DNA of 64,000 nt from Methylobacterium radiodurans (GCF_003173735.1 NZ_CP029551.1:1789501-1853500), one strand, 5' to 3'. Shown: positions 1 to 9,886, counted from the first letter of the stretch. The notes: generated from the letters alone by a model not told the origin. A program made the numbers and translations.

Positions 1-1
1 G

Positions 2-895
2 TCGAGCTGCGACCGGCTGCTCAAGAGCGCCGACATGGCCCTCAATCGGGCCAAGGCCGAGGCGCGCGGCGCCTTCCGCTTCTTCGAGACGGAGATGGAC
101 GCCCAGATACAGGCCCGGCGCCTGCTGGAGCAGGACCTGCGCGCTGCGCTCGCCGCCGAGGCCTTCGAGCTGCACTACCAGCCGATCTACGACCTCGCCT
201 CGGATCGGATCTGCGGCTTCGAGGCCCTGCTGCGCTGGAACCATCCGGTGCGCGGGCGAATCTCGCCGGCCGAGTTCATCCCGGTCGCCGAGGAGATCGG
301 CCTCATCGTGCCGCTCGGCGAGTGGGTGCTGCGCCGGGCCTGCGCCGAGGCGAGCCGCTGGCCGGACGGGCTGAAGGTTGCGGTCAACGTCTCGGCGGTG
401 CAGTTCACCTCGGCGAGCCTCGTGACCGCGGTGCGCGACGCGCTGCGCAACTCGGGCCTGCCGGGACGTCGCCTGGAACTGGAAATCACCGAGTCCGTGC
501 TGGTGGCCAATCCCGGTGCGACCACCGCGATCCTGCACAGCTTGAAGGGCTTAGGGGTGCGGGTCTCGATGGACGATTTCGGGACCGGCTACTCGTCCTT
601 GAGCTACTTGCGCTCGTTCCCGTTCGACAAGATCAAGATCGACCAATCCTTCGTGCGCGACCTCGGCGGCCCGAACGGCACCGACTTCATCGTGCGTGCG
701 GTGATCGGGCTCGGCGACAGCCTCGGCATGACGACGACCGCCGAGGGCGTGGAGACCGAGGCGCAGCTCGCCACGTTGCGCGCCGAGGGCTGCGACGAGG
801 TCCAGGGCTACCTGTTCAGCCGCCCCGTGCCGGTCGAGGACGTGCCGGCGGTCATCCGGCGCTGGAACGGCGCCATCCACCGTGCCATCGCCTGA
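2..895 (+). CDS. EAL-domain c-di-GMP phosphodiesterase (5' end outside window)
   Basis: The reading frame is open at the window edge, and its first ~28 residues look like the last helix and strand of a GGDEF domain (ADMALNRAKAEARGAFRFFE). The intact gene is therefore probably a GGDEF-EAL fusion. The rest is a complete EAL domain. The EALLRW signature, the NVSAVQF and LEITES metal and substrate segments, DDFGTGYSSL and the AEGVET loop are all present, so c-di-GMP hydrolysis is expected. Nothing can be said about the N-terminal sensor or about whether the GGDEF half is active, because those parts lie upstream of base 1. Confidence 0.9.
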   Translation, partial: SSCDRLLKSADMALNRAKAEARGAFRFFETEMDAQIQARRLLEQDLRAALAAEAFELHYQPIYDLASDRICGFEALLRWNHPVRGRISPAEFIPVAEEIGLIVPLGEWVLRRACAEASRWPDGLKVAVNVSAVQFTSASLVTAVRDALRNSGLPGRRLELEITESVLVANPGATTAILHSLKGLGVRVSMDDFGTGYSSLSYLRSFPFDKIKIDQSFVRDLGGPNGTDFIVRAVIGLGDSLGMTTTAEGVETEAQLATLRAEGCDEVQGYLFSRPVPVEDVPAVIRRWNGAIHRAIA

Positions 896-956
896 ATCGG
901 GAACCCTGCCGCGAGCCGCACCGTTGAGTGCAGCTTGCAGTTGTAGGAGTTCCGCG

Positions 957-1043
957 ATGCTCAAAGGTGGTCTTCTCTGGCTGATCGGCATTCCGCTGCC
1001 GATCATCCTCCTGATCTACTTCTTCACCGGTTGGCTGCGCTGA
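957..1043 (+). CDS. 28-residue single-span membrane protein
   Basis: A short ORF with an AGGAG Shine-Dalgarno sequence at 944-948, correctly spaced before the ATG. The product starts MLKGGLLWLIGIPLPIILLI and is almost entirely one hydrophobic helix ending in TGWLR. Very small proteins of this MLK-LLWLIGIP-PII type are common in Rhizobiales, but their function is unknown. It sits in the gap between the convergent EAL and DAHP synthase genes. The good RBS and clean membrane helix support it being real despite its length. Confidence 0.6.
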   Translation: MLKGGLLWLIGIPLPIILLIYFFTGWLR

Positions 1044-1085
1044 GCCGGGCCGGCGGCGGGCGAGACCCGTCGCCGGCCGGTCGCA

Positions 1086-2498
1086 TCACTCGGCCGCGTC
1101 GAGGCGGGGGCGCTCGATCTCGGCGCGCTCGCGCTTGATCAGCTCGGCCGTCAGGAACGCCACCTCCAGCGCCTGCTCCGCGTTGAGGCGCGGGTCGCAG
1201 TAGGTGTGGTAGCGGTCCTGCAGGTCGTCGGCCGTCAGTGCCCGGGCGCCGCCCGTGCACTCGGTGACGTCCTTGCCGGTCATCTCCAGGTGGATGCCGC
1301 CCGCCACCGTCCCTTCCGCGCGGTGCACGCCGAAGAAGCCCTCGATCTCCTGCATCACCCGCTCGAACGGACGCGTCTTGTAGCGCCCGGCCGCGACGGT
1401 GTTGCCGTGCATCGGGTCGCAGACCCAGGTCACGGTGCGACCCTCACGCTCGACTGCCCGGACGAGCCGCGGCAGGTGCTCGCCCACCTTGTCCGCGCCG
1501 AAGCGGCAGATCAGCGAGAGGCGCCCCGCCTCGTTCTCGGGGTTGAGCTGGTCGATCAGGCCGATCAGCCCCTCGGCCGTCATCGATGGGCCGCACTTCA
1601 GGCCGATCGGGTTCCTGATGCCGCGGGCGTACTCGACATGCGCGTGGTCGGGCTGCCGGGTGCGATCGCCGATCCAGAGCATGTGGCCCGAGGTGGCGTA
1701 CCAGTCGCCGCTCGTCGAATCGACGCGGGTCAGCGCCTCCTCGTAGCCGAGCAGCAGCGCCTCGTGGCTGGTGTAGAAGTCGGTGGTCCGCACCTCCTGG
1801 TGAGTCTCGGGATTGATCCCGATCGCCTGCATGAAGTGCAGCGCGTCCGACATCCGGCCGGCCACGTCCTGGTAGCGCGAGGATTGAGGGCTGTCCTTCA
1901 CGAAGCCCAGCATCCAGCGGTGCGCGTTGTCGAGGTTGGCGTAGCCGCCGGTCGCGAAGGCGCGCAGCAGGTTCAGCGTCGCCGCCGACTGCCGGTAGGC
2001 CTCGAGCTGGCGGCGCGGATCGGGCACGCGGGCCTCGTCCGTGAAGCCGATGCCGTTGACGATGTCGCCGCGGTAGCTCGGCAGCGAGACGCCGTCGAGC
2101 GTCTCGGTCGGCGAGGAGCGCGGCTTGGCGAACTGGCCCGCGATGCGCCCGACCTTCACCACGGGGGAGCCGCCCGCGAAGGTCAGCACCAGCGCCATCT
2201 GCAGGAAGACGCGGAAGAAGTCGCGGATGTTGTCGGCGGAGTGCTCGTCGAAGCTCTCGGCGCAGTCGCCGCCCTGGAGCAGGAAGGCTTCGCCCGCGGC
2301 GACGCGCGCGAGCGACGCCTTCAGCTTGCGGGCCTCACCTGCAAAGACGAGGGGCGGAAAGCTCGCGATCTGGTCCTCGACCGCCTTCAGCGCGGTCGCA
2401 TCCGGATAAGCCGGGACCTGCTGAATCGGCAGGCCGCGCCAGCTCTTCGGGGACCAGCCCTTGGGGGACCAAGTCTTTGACGTCGAACGCTCGCCCAT
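1086..2498 (-). CDS. 3-deoxy-7-phosphoheptulonate (DAHP) synthase, class II
   Basis: This is the first enzyme of the shikimate pathway, condensing phosphoenolpyruvate and erythrose 4-phosphate. The ~470-residue length and sequence match the class II (plant/mycobacterial-type) family. Diagnostic segments include [12 protein letters not shown] near residue 80, [52 protein letters not shown] and [10 protein letters not shown]. The ATG at 2498 (MGERSTSK) is preferred over the one at 2516. The gene stands alone. Alphaproteobacteria commonly use this class for aromatic amino-acid synthesis. Confidence 0.96.
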   Translation of the reverse strand: MGERSTSKTWSPKGWSPKSWRGLPIQQVPAYPDATALKAVEDQIASFPPLVFAGEARKLKASLARVAAGEAFLLQGGDCAESFDEHSADNIRDFFRVFLQMALVLTFAGGSPVVKVGRIAGQFAKPRSSPTETLDGVSLPSYRGDIVNGIGFTDEARVPDPRRQLEAYRQSAATLNLLRAFATGGYANLDNAHRWMLGFVKDSPQSSRYQDVAGRMSDALHFMQAIGINPETHQEVRTTDFYTSHEALLLGYEEALTRVDSTSGDWYATSGHMLWIGDRTRQPDHAHVEYARGIRNPIGLKCGPSMTAEGLIGLIDQLNPENEAGRLSLICRFGADKVGEHLPRLVRAVEREGRTVTWVCDPMHGNTVAAGRYKTRPFERVMQEIEGFFGVHRAEGTVAGGIHLEMTGKDVTECTGGARALTADDLQDRYHTYCDPRLNAEQALEVAFLTAELIKRERAEIERPRLDAAE

Positions 2499-2656
2499 AA
2501 TCGTAACTCCCGCCACCTCGCGGCGTCGTCTGGCGCGAATCCTCGCGCGAAGCGGCGCTTATAGGGAGGTTCGGAGGGCTTTGCGAGTGTTCGATGCGCG
2601 CCTCCGCCCGGCGTCGCACGCGGGCGATACCGGGCGGAGGCGCGCGGTCGCTCCGG

Positions 2657-3031
2657 TCAGCCGCCCCGGCGCATCGCGTTCGGAAGATGGTCCTTCGGGT
2701 TCACGCGGCCGCCGCCGTCCTCCGGGACCACGGCGGTCGAGGGCTTGAGCGCGCGCGGCGCCGAGACGCCGTCGTTCGGCTTGTGAGGGGCGTAGGGATG
2801 CGCGTCCTTCACGGTGGTGGTGCCCGGCGGGAGCGTCCCGGCGGTGGGCTGGTCGATCCGGCTCGCGGCCGACTGGGCGGCGGCCGGCGCGACGAAGCGT
2901 GCGCCGAGGGGCGCGACGGCCGCGACGGCGAGGCCGGAGAGGAACAGCGCGGCCGCCGGGCCGCCGGCGCGCGGCCGCAGTCCCCGATGGGATCGCGGCT
3001 CCCGCGGGGACTGGTTGTCAGGATGAAGCAT
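2657..3031 (-). CDS. Hypothetical secreted or membrane-anchored protein
   Basis: A 124-residue protein starting MLHPDNQSPREPRSHRG. A basic N-terminus is followed by one hydrophobic stretch (AAALFLSGLAVAAVAPLGAR) and an AAAQS sequence that could be a signal-peptidase site. The remainder is low-complexity, with no recognisable domain. The ORF is open upstream to 3160, but the ATG at 3031 places the hydrophobic segment at the usual distance for a signal or anchor. I do not recognise the family. Confidence 0.5.
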   Translation of the reverse strand: MLHPDNQSPREPRSHRGLRPRAGGPAAALFLSGLAVAAVAPLGARFVAPAAAQSAASRIDQPTAGTLPPGTTTVKDAHPYAPHKPNDGVSAPRALKPSTAVVPEDGGGRVNPKDHLPNAMRRGG

Positions 3032-3231
3032 CGGGTTGCACCATGTCAGTCTTCGGGTGGGGAAGCCTATCGGCTCCTGCTCGAAGATCAGAACGCGGCG
3101 CGCGCGTGGTCCGGTTCCCGCAGCGACGGCGCCCGCGATGCCCGAAGCCGCAAGAGCCAACGCCTGCCGTGTCCGGTGTCACGCTGCGAGCGCGCGGGGG
3201 ACCCGAGGCGGGATGAAAGCGAGATTCGACC

Positions 3232-3684
3232 ATGTCGACGCACAGCGCCGAGATCGCCTGGGCCTTGCGGCCCGGCGAGGATTTCCCGAAGGGGCGCTAC
3301 GGGCGCGGCCACAGCCTGCGCTTCGACGGCGGTGCCGAGGTGGCTGGTTCCGCCTCGCCCCACGTCGTCGGCAAGTGGGCGGTGCCGGAGGCGGTCGATC
3401 CCGAGGAGATGCTGGTGGCGGCCCTGTCGAGCTGCCACATGCTGACCTTCCTGCACCGCGCCCGGCTGGCGGGTCTCACCGTGAGCGCCTACCGCGACCG
3501 CGCGGAGGGCGTGATGGCGGAGATTGCGCCCGGACGAAGCGCGGTGACGCGGGTGACGCTGCGCCCGGAAATCGTGTGGTCGGGCGCCGAACCCGATGCC
3601 GAGACGCTGGCCCGGCTCCACCACGAGGCGCATGCGGAGTGCTTCATCGCGAATTCGGTGAGGACCGAGGTGGTGGTGGCCTGA
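3232..3684 (+). CDS. OsmC/Ohr family peroxiredoxin-like protein
   Basis: A 150-residue protein of normal OsmC length. Both family cysteines are visible: one in the central helix (LSSCHMLTFLHRA, about residue 67) and one in the C-terminal helix (HAECFIANSV, about residue 137). In this family the pair reduces organic hydroperoxides with a thiol donor such as lipoylated protein. The segment DPEEMLVAALSSCH is typical of OsmC rather than Ohr. The product is cytosolic. No partner gene is adjacent; the SulP gene converges from the right. Confidence 0.9.
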   Translation: MSTHSAEIAWALRPGEDFPKGRYGRGHSLRFDGGAEVAGSASPHVVGKWAVPEAVDPEEMLVAALSSCHMLTFLHRARLAGLTVSAYRDRAEGVMAEIAPGRSAVTRVTLRPEIVWSGAEPDAETLARLHHEAHAECFIANSVRTEVVVA

Positions 3685-3695
3685 GCCCGGCCTCC

Positions 3696-5177
3696 TCAGT
3701 GCGCCGGCTGTGACGGCACCCCGTCCTTGTCCTGCGTGCCGAAGCGCTCGACCAGCGTGGCGCTGGCCTCGTTCAGGCCGACCACGGTGACCTGCCGTCC
3801 CTGCCGGCGCGCCTTCGTCACCACGCGGTCGAGGGCGCCGACAGCCGAGATGTCCCAGAAATGCGCCGCGTGCACGTCGATAACGATGCGCTCGACCGGC
3901 TCCAGCACGTCGATGGCGTCGCCGAAGGCGCCGGCCGAGGCGAAGAAGATCTGGCCCGTGACACGGTAGGTCCGCACCCGCCCGTCCGCCGACAGGTCGG
4001 AGGTCACGCGGCTGAGCCGCGAGACCTTGCCGGCGAAGAACACGCCCGAGAGCAGCACGCCCACGAGGACGCCGATGGCGAGGTCCTTCGTGGCGACCAC
4101 GACCGCCACGGTCGCCAGCATCACGGCCGAGGAGGGCAGGGGGTTGGTGCGCAACGACAGGAGCGAGCGCCACTGGAAGGTGTTCAGCGAGACCATGATC
4201 ATCACGGCGGTCAGCGCCGCCACGGGCACGATCGCCAGCAGGTCCTGCAGCGCCACCAGAAGGACGAGCAGGACGCTGCCCGCCACGAAGGTGGAGAGCC
4301 GCCCCCGCGCGCCCGACGAGACGTTGATCACCGATTGGCCGATCATCGCGCAGCCGCCCATGCCACCGAACAGGGCCGAGGCGATGTTGGCCGCGCCCTG
4401 GCCGGCGCACTCGCGGTTCTTGTCGCTCGGCGTGTCGGTCATGTCGTCCACGATCTGGGCCGTGAGCAGGCTCTCCAGCAGGCCGACCGCGGCCAGCGTC
4501 GCCGCGAAGGGCAGGATGATGCGCAGGGTCTCGAAGGTCAGGGGCACGTCGGGCAGGGCGAAGCTCGGCAGGGCCGAGGGCAGGGCGCCGAGATGCGCGA
4601 CCGTGCGGACGTCGAGGCCGAACAGAGCGGTGATTGCGGTGAGCACCGCGATCGCGACGAGCGGGGCCGGCACCGCCCGGGTGAGGCGCGGGAAGCCGTA
4701 GATGATGGCGAGCCCCAGCGCGATCAGCCCGTAGGTCGCGGGCGTGACGCCCGTGAGTTCGGGCAACTGCGCCAGGAAGATCAGGATCGCGAGCGCGTTG
4801 ACGAAGCCCGTCATCACGGAGCGCGAGACGAAGCGCATCAGCCGCCCGAGCCTGAGGAGGCCCGCCAGGATCTGCAGCACGCCCATCAGGATGGTGGCGG
4901 CAAACAGGTACTGGACGCCGTGGTCGCGCACGAGATCGACCATCACGACCGCCGTCGCCGCGGTCGCGGCCGAGATCATGGCGGGCCGCCCGCCCGCGAA
5001 CGCGATCACGCAGGCGATGACGACGGAGGCGTAGAGGCCGACCTTCGGGTCGACCCCGGCGATCACCGAGAAGCCGATGGCCTCCGGGATCAGGGCGAGC
5101 GCGACGACGATGCCGGAGAGGATGTCGGCGCGCAGGCGCGTGAAGCCGGCGCGCGGGTGAGCAGAGATACGGGTCAT
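3696..5177 (-). CDS. SulP-family anion transporter with C-terminal STAS domain
   Basis: About 493 residues with multiple hydrophobic helices. SulP landmarks include [20 protein letters not shown] at the N-terminus and the conserved [27 protein letters not shown] segment in the middle. A STAS domain closes the protein ([20 protein letters not shown], then [18 protein letters not shown]). Family members exchange sulfate, bicarbonate, chloride or dicarboxylates, and the substrate cannot be read from sequence. The start at 5177 ([12 protein letters not shown]) is preferred over 5207. Confidence 0.93.
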   Translation of the reverse strand: MTRISAHPRAGFTRLRADILSGIVVALALIPEAIGFSVIAGVDPKVGLYASVVIACVIAFAGGRPAMISAATAATAVVMVDLVRDHGVQYLFAATILMGVLQILAGLLRLGRLMRFVSRSVMTGFVNALAILIFLAQLPELTGVTPATYGLIALGLAIIYGFPRLTRAVPAPLVAIAVLTAITALFGLDVRTVAHLGALPSALPSFALPDVPLTFETLRIILPFAATLAAVGLLESLLTAQIVDDMTDTPSDKNRECAGQGAANIASALFGGMGGCAMIGQSVINVSSGARGRLSTFVAGSVLLVLLVALQDLLAIVPVAALTAVMIMVSLNTFQWRSLLSLRTNPLPSSAVMLATVAVVVATKDLAIGVLVGVLLSGVFFAGKVSRLSRVTSDLSADGRVRTYRVTGQIFFASAGAFGDAIDVLEPVERIVIDVHAAHFWDISAVGALDRVVTKARRQGRQVTVVGLNEASATLVERFGTQDKDGVPSQPAH

Positions 5178-5369
5178 GGAATGTCCGCAGGAGACGACGG
5201 CCCGCACGCGCCGCGTGGGGTCTGCCGGAGGTCTCGATTGCGTGGTCCGGCGGATCGGCGGCCGGAAGAGCCACCCGGGCTTTCACCGGGTCCAGGCGGA
5301 TGCCACCCGTCTAGCAGAGTTTCGCTGCGTCGCAACACGTCCCAGCCACACGCCTTGGCCCACGCGGCA

Positions 5370-5720
5370 TCAGGCCTGGTCCGGGCCGGGGCGCGCGAGG
5401 CCGCCGAGCGCGCAGCCCACCGCGTAGGCCGCGAGCATCAGCGCGCCGCTCTCCAGCCAGAGGCCGGGCGGCCCCGCGACGAGCCCCGAGGCCGTGACCC
5501 CGCCGAGGCCCGCCGCGGCGGCGGCGAGACCGAGCGGGATCGCGCGGTCCTGCGGCCAGCCCGCGAGGGCGCCGATGCCGAGCCCGAGGAGGAGGGCCAC
5601 GGCCAGTCCCGGCCAGAGGCCGGCCAACAGAACGATCACGCGGCGTCGTCTCCCAGCGGCCCGCGGCTGAACACGCGGGCGCGTCCGGCGCAAGGTGTCA
5701 GGAACAAGGGTGTCGGTCAC
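5370..5720 (-). CDS. Small integral membrane protein downstream of OmpA-like gene
   Basis: A GTG-start ORF of 116 residues beginning 9 bases after the stop of the OmpA-like gene, so the two probably form one transcript. An arginine-rich cytoplasmic N-terminus is followed by about three alanine/leucine/glycine-rich helices (IVLLAGLWPGLAVALLLGLG, then IPLGLAAAAAGLGGV, then ALMLAAYAVGCALGGLA). No family is recognised. It may help anchor or position the larger envelope protein; that is inferred from adjacency only. Confidence 0.65.
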   Translation of the reverse strand: MTDTLVPDTLRRTRPRVQPRAAGRRRRVIVLLAGLWPGLAVALLLGLGIGALAGWPQDRAIPLGLAAAAAGLGGVTASGLVAGPPGLWLESGALMLAAYAVGCALGGLARPGPDQA

Positions 5721-5729
5721 TCGGGCGGT

Positions 5730-7694
5730 TCAGGGTCTCGGAGCCAGGGCCGCGCTGCGGCGCTCGCCCGCCGGCCCGTCGCCGAGCGCGACCTGATCGG
5801 CGCCGGCGCCCGCCTGGAGCAGGTAGTCCAGCAGCACCTGGGCACGCAGCCGGGCGAGGTCCTCGCCGGAGGGCTCGGGCGGCGGCTCGGGCTTCGCGGC
5901 GGGTTTCGCCGCGGGCTTGGCCGCAGCCTGCGGCTTGCCCTTGGCCGACTTGCCCTTCGGATCCTTCTCCAGCGCCTCGGCCGGCTTCGCCTCGGGCGCG
6001 GGTTCCGGCGGCTTCGGCGGCTTGGCGCCCGGCGGGTCGGCGTGGCCCGTCACCGCGAGCCGCAGGGTGGGGCAGGTCCTGGCGAGGGCGGCGGCGGCGT
6101 CGAGGACGGGGTACATCGCCGCCGTCAGGGCGGTGCTGCCGGGCTCGAAGCGCAGGCGCTCGCTCCAGGTGGGGTCGAGGCCCGCGCGGCAGGACTCGGC
6201 GTCGCGCCGCGGCGCGGCCCCGCGCGGCTGCACGGCGACCCGGGCGGTCCAGCCCGCGGGGAGCGCCCGGGGCAGGCTCTCGGCCACGCGCGCGGCGCTC
6301 TCGCGGTAGAGGCTCTCGCCGGTGAGCACGAGGCTCGCATCCGCCACCGCGACCTCGCCCTCGGCGAGGTTCGCCAACGCCGGCACGGCCGCCTCCAGGG
6401 CGGCGACGAGGTTCGGCGGCGCGCCGTCCGCCAAGCGGGTGCGATCGAGGACGCGCTCGCGGAAGAAGCGCGGGCGGAGTGCCGCGAGGATCCGCTCGCG
6501 GGCCTCCGGGCCCGGCAGGTGGCCCGCGAGCACGACGCTGTCGGCCTCGCGGCGCAGGCTCACCCGGTAGGGCGAGAGCGGCCGCACCGCGAGCGCGACG
6601 GGGCCCGCCGCGACGCCCTTCGGCAACTGCACGCGCATCAGGGCCTCTGCCTCGCCCAGAGCCTGCGCGTCGAGGGCGTCGCCCGTGACCGAGACCCGGC
6701 CGCCCTCGTAGGCGACGCGCCCGCTCTGCAGGAGGTCGGAGAGGGCCAGCATCGCCCCGACGAGCGCCCGCGGGTCGATCCCGGGGGCTAGGCCGCGCGC
6801 GGTTCGCGTACGGTCGTCCACGAAAGCACCGCCCGCCGCCTCGGTCGCCGCCTTGCGGATCTCGGCCCGCGCGGTCTCCGAGACCGTGTGACCGGTGAGC
6901 ACGAGGCCGCCGCCGGGCCGGCGCTCCATCGCGAAGCGGAAATCGGCCACGCTCGGCGGCAGGATGTCGATGCGCCCGATGCTGTAGCCCCGTGGCGGCT
7001 CGCCGAGGCCGGCGCGCAGCGCGTCGTAGGCCTCGACGTCCACCGCCTCGCCGGAGGCCGAGATCACCGTGTCGGTGAGGCTGACCCGGGCACCGCGGGC
7101 AAGGCGCGACAGCTTCGCGGCGGCATAGGCCGCGGCGGCGGGAAAATCCGGCGGGGCGCCCCGGGCGGCGCGGGCCTCGTCGTCGAGCCGGGCGCCGGCC
7201 GGCAGGGCGGCGACAACGGTCGCTTCCAGGGCGCGGCGTCCGATCTCAGCCGGGCGGTTTCCCGAGAGCGCAACGCCCATCCCGGTCCGCTCAGCCGACC
7301 AGACGAAGGGTGCGGCGGTCTCCACGAGGCCGACCTCGGAGACCACTCGGCGCGGGCTCGGCAGGGCGGCCAGCCGCGTCAGCACGGCGGCGCGCTCGGT
7401 CTCGCCCGGCGCCTCGCCCCGCGCCACCAGATCGCGGCCCCGCGCGGCGACCCGCAGCCAGGGCTCGCCCTCCCGGTCTTCCGTGAGACGCGCGACGTCG
7501 CGCGCTTCCGCCTCGATCCGCTCGCCGATCCGGGGCGCGGCAAGAAGCGTCGCCCCGCCCCAGGCAAGGGCGAGGAGCGGCAGGCCGGCGAGCCAGCCGA
7601 GGCGATGCAGGCGGGTGTTTCGATCGGGCAGCGGCACGGGCGGTCTCGCGGGAGCACTGCGCGGAAACGTCAGTTCAGCCCGACTTTCCGGCAT
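5730..7694 (-). CDS. OmpA-family protein with N-terminal anchor and BON-like repeats
   Basis: A 654-residue protein. A single hydrophobic segment (LAGLPLLALAWGGATLLAAP, about residues 34-53) anchors a large periplasmic part. That part contains several similar blocks of about 140 residues resembling BON/SpoIID-type repeats (for example VVLAGHLPGPEARERILAAL and LVLTGHTVSETARAEIRKAA). The C-terminus is an OmpA-like peptidoglycan-binding domain (FEPGSTALTAAMYPVLDAAA, TGHADPPG at ~549, LARLRAQVLLDYLLQAG). Between the TGHAD strand and the following helix lies an unusual ~50-residue Pro/Lys/Ala-rich insertion. A role in linking membrane and cell wall is inferred from the domains. Confidence 0.85.
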   Translation of the reverse strand: MPESRAELTFPRSAPARPPVPLPDRNTRLHRLGWLAGLPLLALAWGGATLLAAPRIGERIEAEARDVARLTEDREGEPWLRVAARGRDLVARGEAPGETERAAVLTRLAALPSPRRVVSEVGLVETAAPFVWSAERTGMGVALSGNRPAEIGRRALEATVVAALPAGARLDDEARAARGAPPDFPAAAAYAAAKLSRLARGARVSLTDTVISASGEAVDVEAYDALRAGLGEPPRGYSIGRIDILPPSVADFRFAMERRPGGGLVLTGHTVSETARAEIRKAATEAAGGAFVDDRTRTARGLAPGIDPRALVGAMLALSDLLQSGRVAYEGGRVSVTGDALDAQALGEAEALMRVQLPKGVAAGPVALAVRPLSPYRVSLRREADSVVLAGHLPGPEARERILAALRPRFFRERVLDRTRLADGAPPNLVAALEAAVPALANLAEGEVAVADASLVLTGESLYRESAARVAESLPRALPAGWTARVAVQPRGAAPRRDAESCRAGLDPTWSERLRFEPGSTALTAAMYPVLDAAAALARTCPTLRLAVTGHADPPGAKPPKPPEPAPEAKPAEALEKDPKGKSAKGKPQAAAKPAAKPAAKPEPPPEPSGEDLARLRAQVLLDYLLQAGAGADQVALGDGPAGERRSAALAPRP

Positions 7695-7715
7695 CTTGAA
7701 GGCCGGTTCGGCCGC

Positions 7716-9530
7716 TCAGCCGCCGGCGGCCTCGCGCAGCATCTCCAGCTCCAGCCAGCGGTCCTCGGCCTGCGCCAGCTCGGTCTCGGCCTGGGCCAGC
7801 ATCGTGCTCGCCTTGTCGAAGCGGGCGGGGTCGCGGGCGTAGAGGCCGGGATCGGCCAGGATCGTGCGCAGCTGCGCGATTGCCGCCTCCAGCTTCCTCA
7901 TGCGATCGGGCAGGGTCTTCAGCTCGTGCTGGTCCTTGAAGCCGAGCTTCGGCTTGCCTGCGGGGGCGGCGCGCTCGCGCGGCTCGGCCTTCTCGGCCTT
8001 CGCCTCCTTGCGGCCCGCGGTGGTGCGGGCCTGCACGCCGACGCCTCGCTGGGCGATCATGTCCGAGTAGCCGCCCGCGTACTCGACCCAACGGCCCTCG
8101 CCCTCCGAGACCAGCACGCTGCCGACAACCCGGTCGAGGAAGTCGCGGTCGTGGCTGACGAGGAGGAGCGTGCCCGCGTAGTCGTCCAGCATCTCCTGCA
8201 GCAGGTCGAGAGTCTCGAGATCGAGATCGTTCGTCGGCTCGTCGAGCACCAAGAGGTTCGAGGGCTGGGCCAGCGCCCGCGCGATGAGCAGGCGGTTGCG
8301 CTCGCCGCCGGAGAGCACCGAGACCGGCGTGCGCGCCTGCTCGGGCGCGAACAGGAAGTCCTTGAGGTAGCCGATCACGTGCCGGCTCTGGCCGTTCACG
8401 GTGACGGAATCGCCGCGCCCGCCCGTGAGCACGTCGCTCACCGTCTGGGTCGGCTCCAGGCTCGCCCGTGCCTGGTCGAGGATGACCGGCTGCAGGTTGG
8501 TGCCGAGCCGCACCGCGCCGGAATCGGGGGCGAGCCCGCCCATCAGCAGGTTGAGCAGCGTCGTCTTGCCGGCCCCGTTCGCGCCCACGATGCCGAGCCT
8601 ATCGCCGCGGGTGACGCGGAGCGACAGCCGGTCCACGATCGTGCGCGCGCCGTAGGCCTTGGTGATCTCGCGCGCCTCGATCACCAGCGTGCCGGAGCCC
8701 TCCGCCTCGCTCGCCTGCATGCTGACGCTGCCGACCGGGCGCCTCGCCTCGCGCCGCGCCTGCCGCAGGGCGTGCAGGTTCCCGAGCCGACGCACGTTGC
8801 GCTTGCGCCGCGCGGTGACGCCGTAGCGCAGCCAGTCCTCCTCGGCGGCGATCTTGCGGTCGAGCTTGTGCCGGTCGCGCTCCTCCTCCTCGAAGAAGGC
8901 GTCGCGCCACGCCTCGAAGCCGGAGAAGCCCTGGTCGATGCGGCGCGTCACGCCGCGGTCGAGCCAGACGGTGGCGCGCGAGAGCGCCGAGAGGAAGCGC
9001 CGGTCGTGGCTGATCAGCACGAGAGCGGCGCGGCTCGCGCGCAACTCGCCCTCCAACCACTCGATCGCCGGCAGGTCGAGGTGGTTCGTCGGCTCGTCGA
9101 GCAGGAGCACGTCGGGCTCGGGCGCGAGCGCCTGGGCGAGCGCCGCGCGCCGGCCCTCGCCGCCGGAGAGCTTGGTCGGATCCTCCTCGCCCGTGAGGCC
9201 GAGGCTCTCCAAGAGGTAGCGGGCGCGGTGGCCGGCATCGCCGGGGGCTAGCCCCGCCTCCACGAAGGCGAGCGTCGTCGCGAAACCGGAGAAGTCCGGC
9301 TCCTGCGCGAGGTAGCGGATCGTGGTGCCGGGCTGGACGAAGCGCTTGCCGGCATCGGCCTCGACGAGGCCGGCGGCGATGCGCATCAGCGTGGACTTGC
9401 CCGAGCCGTTGCGGCCGACGAGGCAGGCGCGCTCGCCGGGCGCGATGGTCAGCTCGGCGCGCTCGATCAGCGGCGTGCCGCCGAAGGTCAGCGCGATGTC
9501 CTGGAGGGTGAGGAGCGGTGGGGCGGCCAT
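7716..9530 (-). CDS. uup: ABC-F ATPase, Uup type
   Basis: Two ABC cassettes with no membrane part. The first has GRNGSGKST, LSGGEGRRAAL and LLLDEPTNHLDL; the second has GANGAGKTT, LSGGERNRLLI and LVLDEPTNDLDL. The linker between them is charged and helical (DAFFEEEERDRHKLDRKIAA). The C-terminal ~80 residues form a coiled coil, LPDRMRKLEAAIAQLRTILA onward, which is the Uup hallmark. ABC-F proteins act on ribosomes; Uup also affects transposon excision in E. coli. The 604-residue length is normal. Expressed from its own leftward promoter. Confidence 0.93.
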   Translation of the reverse strand: MAAPPLLTLQDIALTFGGTPLIERAELTIAPGERACLVGRNGSGKSTLMRIAAGLVEADAGKRFVQPGTTIRYLAQEPDFSGFATTLAFVEAGLAPGDAGHRARYLLESLGLTGEEDPTKLSGGEGRRAALAQALAPEPDVLLLDEPTNHLDLPAIEWLEGELRASRAALVLISHDRRFLSALSRATVWLDRGVTRRIDQGFSGFEAWRDAFFEEEERDRHKLDRKIAAEEDWLRYGVTARRKRNVRRLGNLHALRQARREARRPVGSVSMQASEAEGSGTLVIEAREITKAYGARTIVDRLSLRVTRGDRLGIVGANGAGKTTLLNLLMGGLAPDSGAVRLGTNLQPVILDQARASLEPTQTVSDVLTGGRGDSVTVNGQSRHVIGYLKDFLFAPEQARTPVSVLSGGERNRLLIARALAQPSNLLVLDEPTNDLDLETLDLLQEMLDDYAGTLLLVSHDRDFLDRVVGSVLVSEGEGRWVEYAGGYSDMIAQRGVGVQARTTAGRKEAKAEKAEPRERAAPAGKPKLGFKDQHELKTLPDRMRKLEAAIAQLRTILADPGLYARDPARFDKASTMLAQAETELAQAEDRWLELEMLREAAGG

Positions 9531-9593
9531 GCGCGGGCTTATGACAGCGCGCGCCGGCCTTCACAAACGCCGCGGGACGCCGGCGGGGAGGGC

Positions 9594-9806
9594 TCAGGCG
9601 GTCGGGTTCGCCGGCCCGGTCGGCGAGGACGGGGTGGGGTCGACGACCGGGATCTCGGTCGGCTGGCCGCCGGGCGTCTCGGGCGGGGTGTTGCCGGGGA
9701 TCTCCGGACCGGGGCCGGGGCTCGGCACGGTCGGCGGCTCGTAGGGCGTCTCGGGCTGGGGACCGGGCTGGTCCGGCACCTCGGGGACGCCGCCGGGATT
9801 GGCCAT
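9594..9806 (-). CDS. Proline-rich 70-residue protein
   Basis: An ATG start at 9806 and a TGA at 9594 give a protein rich in Pro, Gly, Glu and Thr, for example GGVPEVPDQPGPQPETPYEP. There are no hydrophobic or charged folding elements, so it is probably disordered. Similar short QPGPQPETP-type proteins occur in Rhizobiales, but I know of no function. It lies between uup and the PHA-system gene on the same strand. Confidence 0.55.
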   Translation of the reverse strand: MANPGGVPEVPDQPGPQPETPYEPPTVPSPGPGPEIPGNTPPETPGGQPTEIPVVDPTPSSPTGPANPTA

Positions 9807-9886
9807 GATCACGCTCCTGCGCTGGTCCGCCGAGGGGCCTCGGCGTGTCGCGGCTAACGGAGGCGGCGGCGGGCGGTTCCGCGCCC

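Noticed and set aside
3088..5286. 732-codon minus-strand frame
   Set aside because: Frame-shifted shadow of the SulP transporter gene on the same strand; Arg/Pro/His-rich composition.
3861..9251. Very long plus-strand frames (up to 976 codons) across the SulP, OmpA and ABC-F genes
   Set aside because: Shadows of high-GC minus-strand genes: repetitive Arg/Gly/Ala/His composition and no domain, against well-conserved products on the opposite strand.
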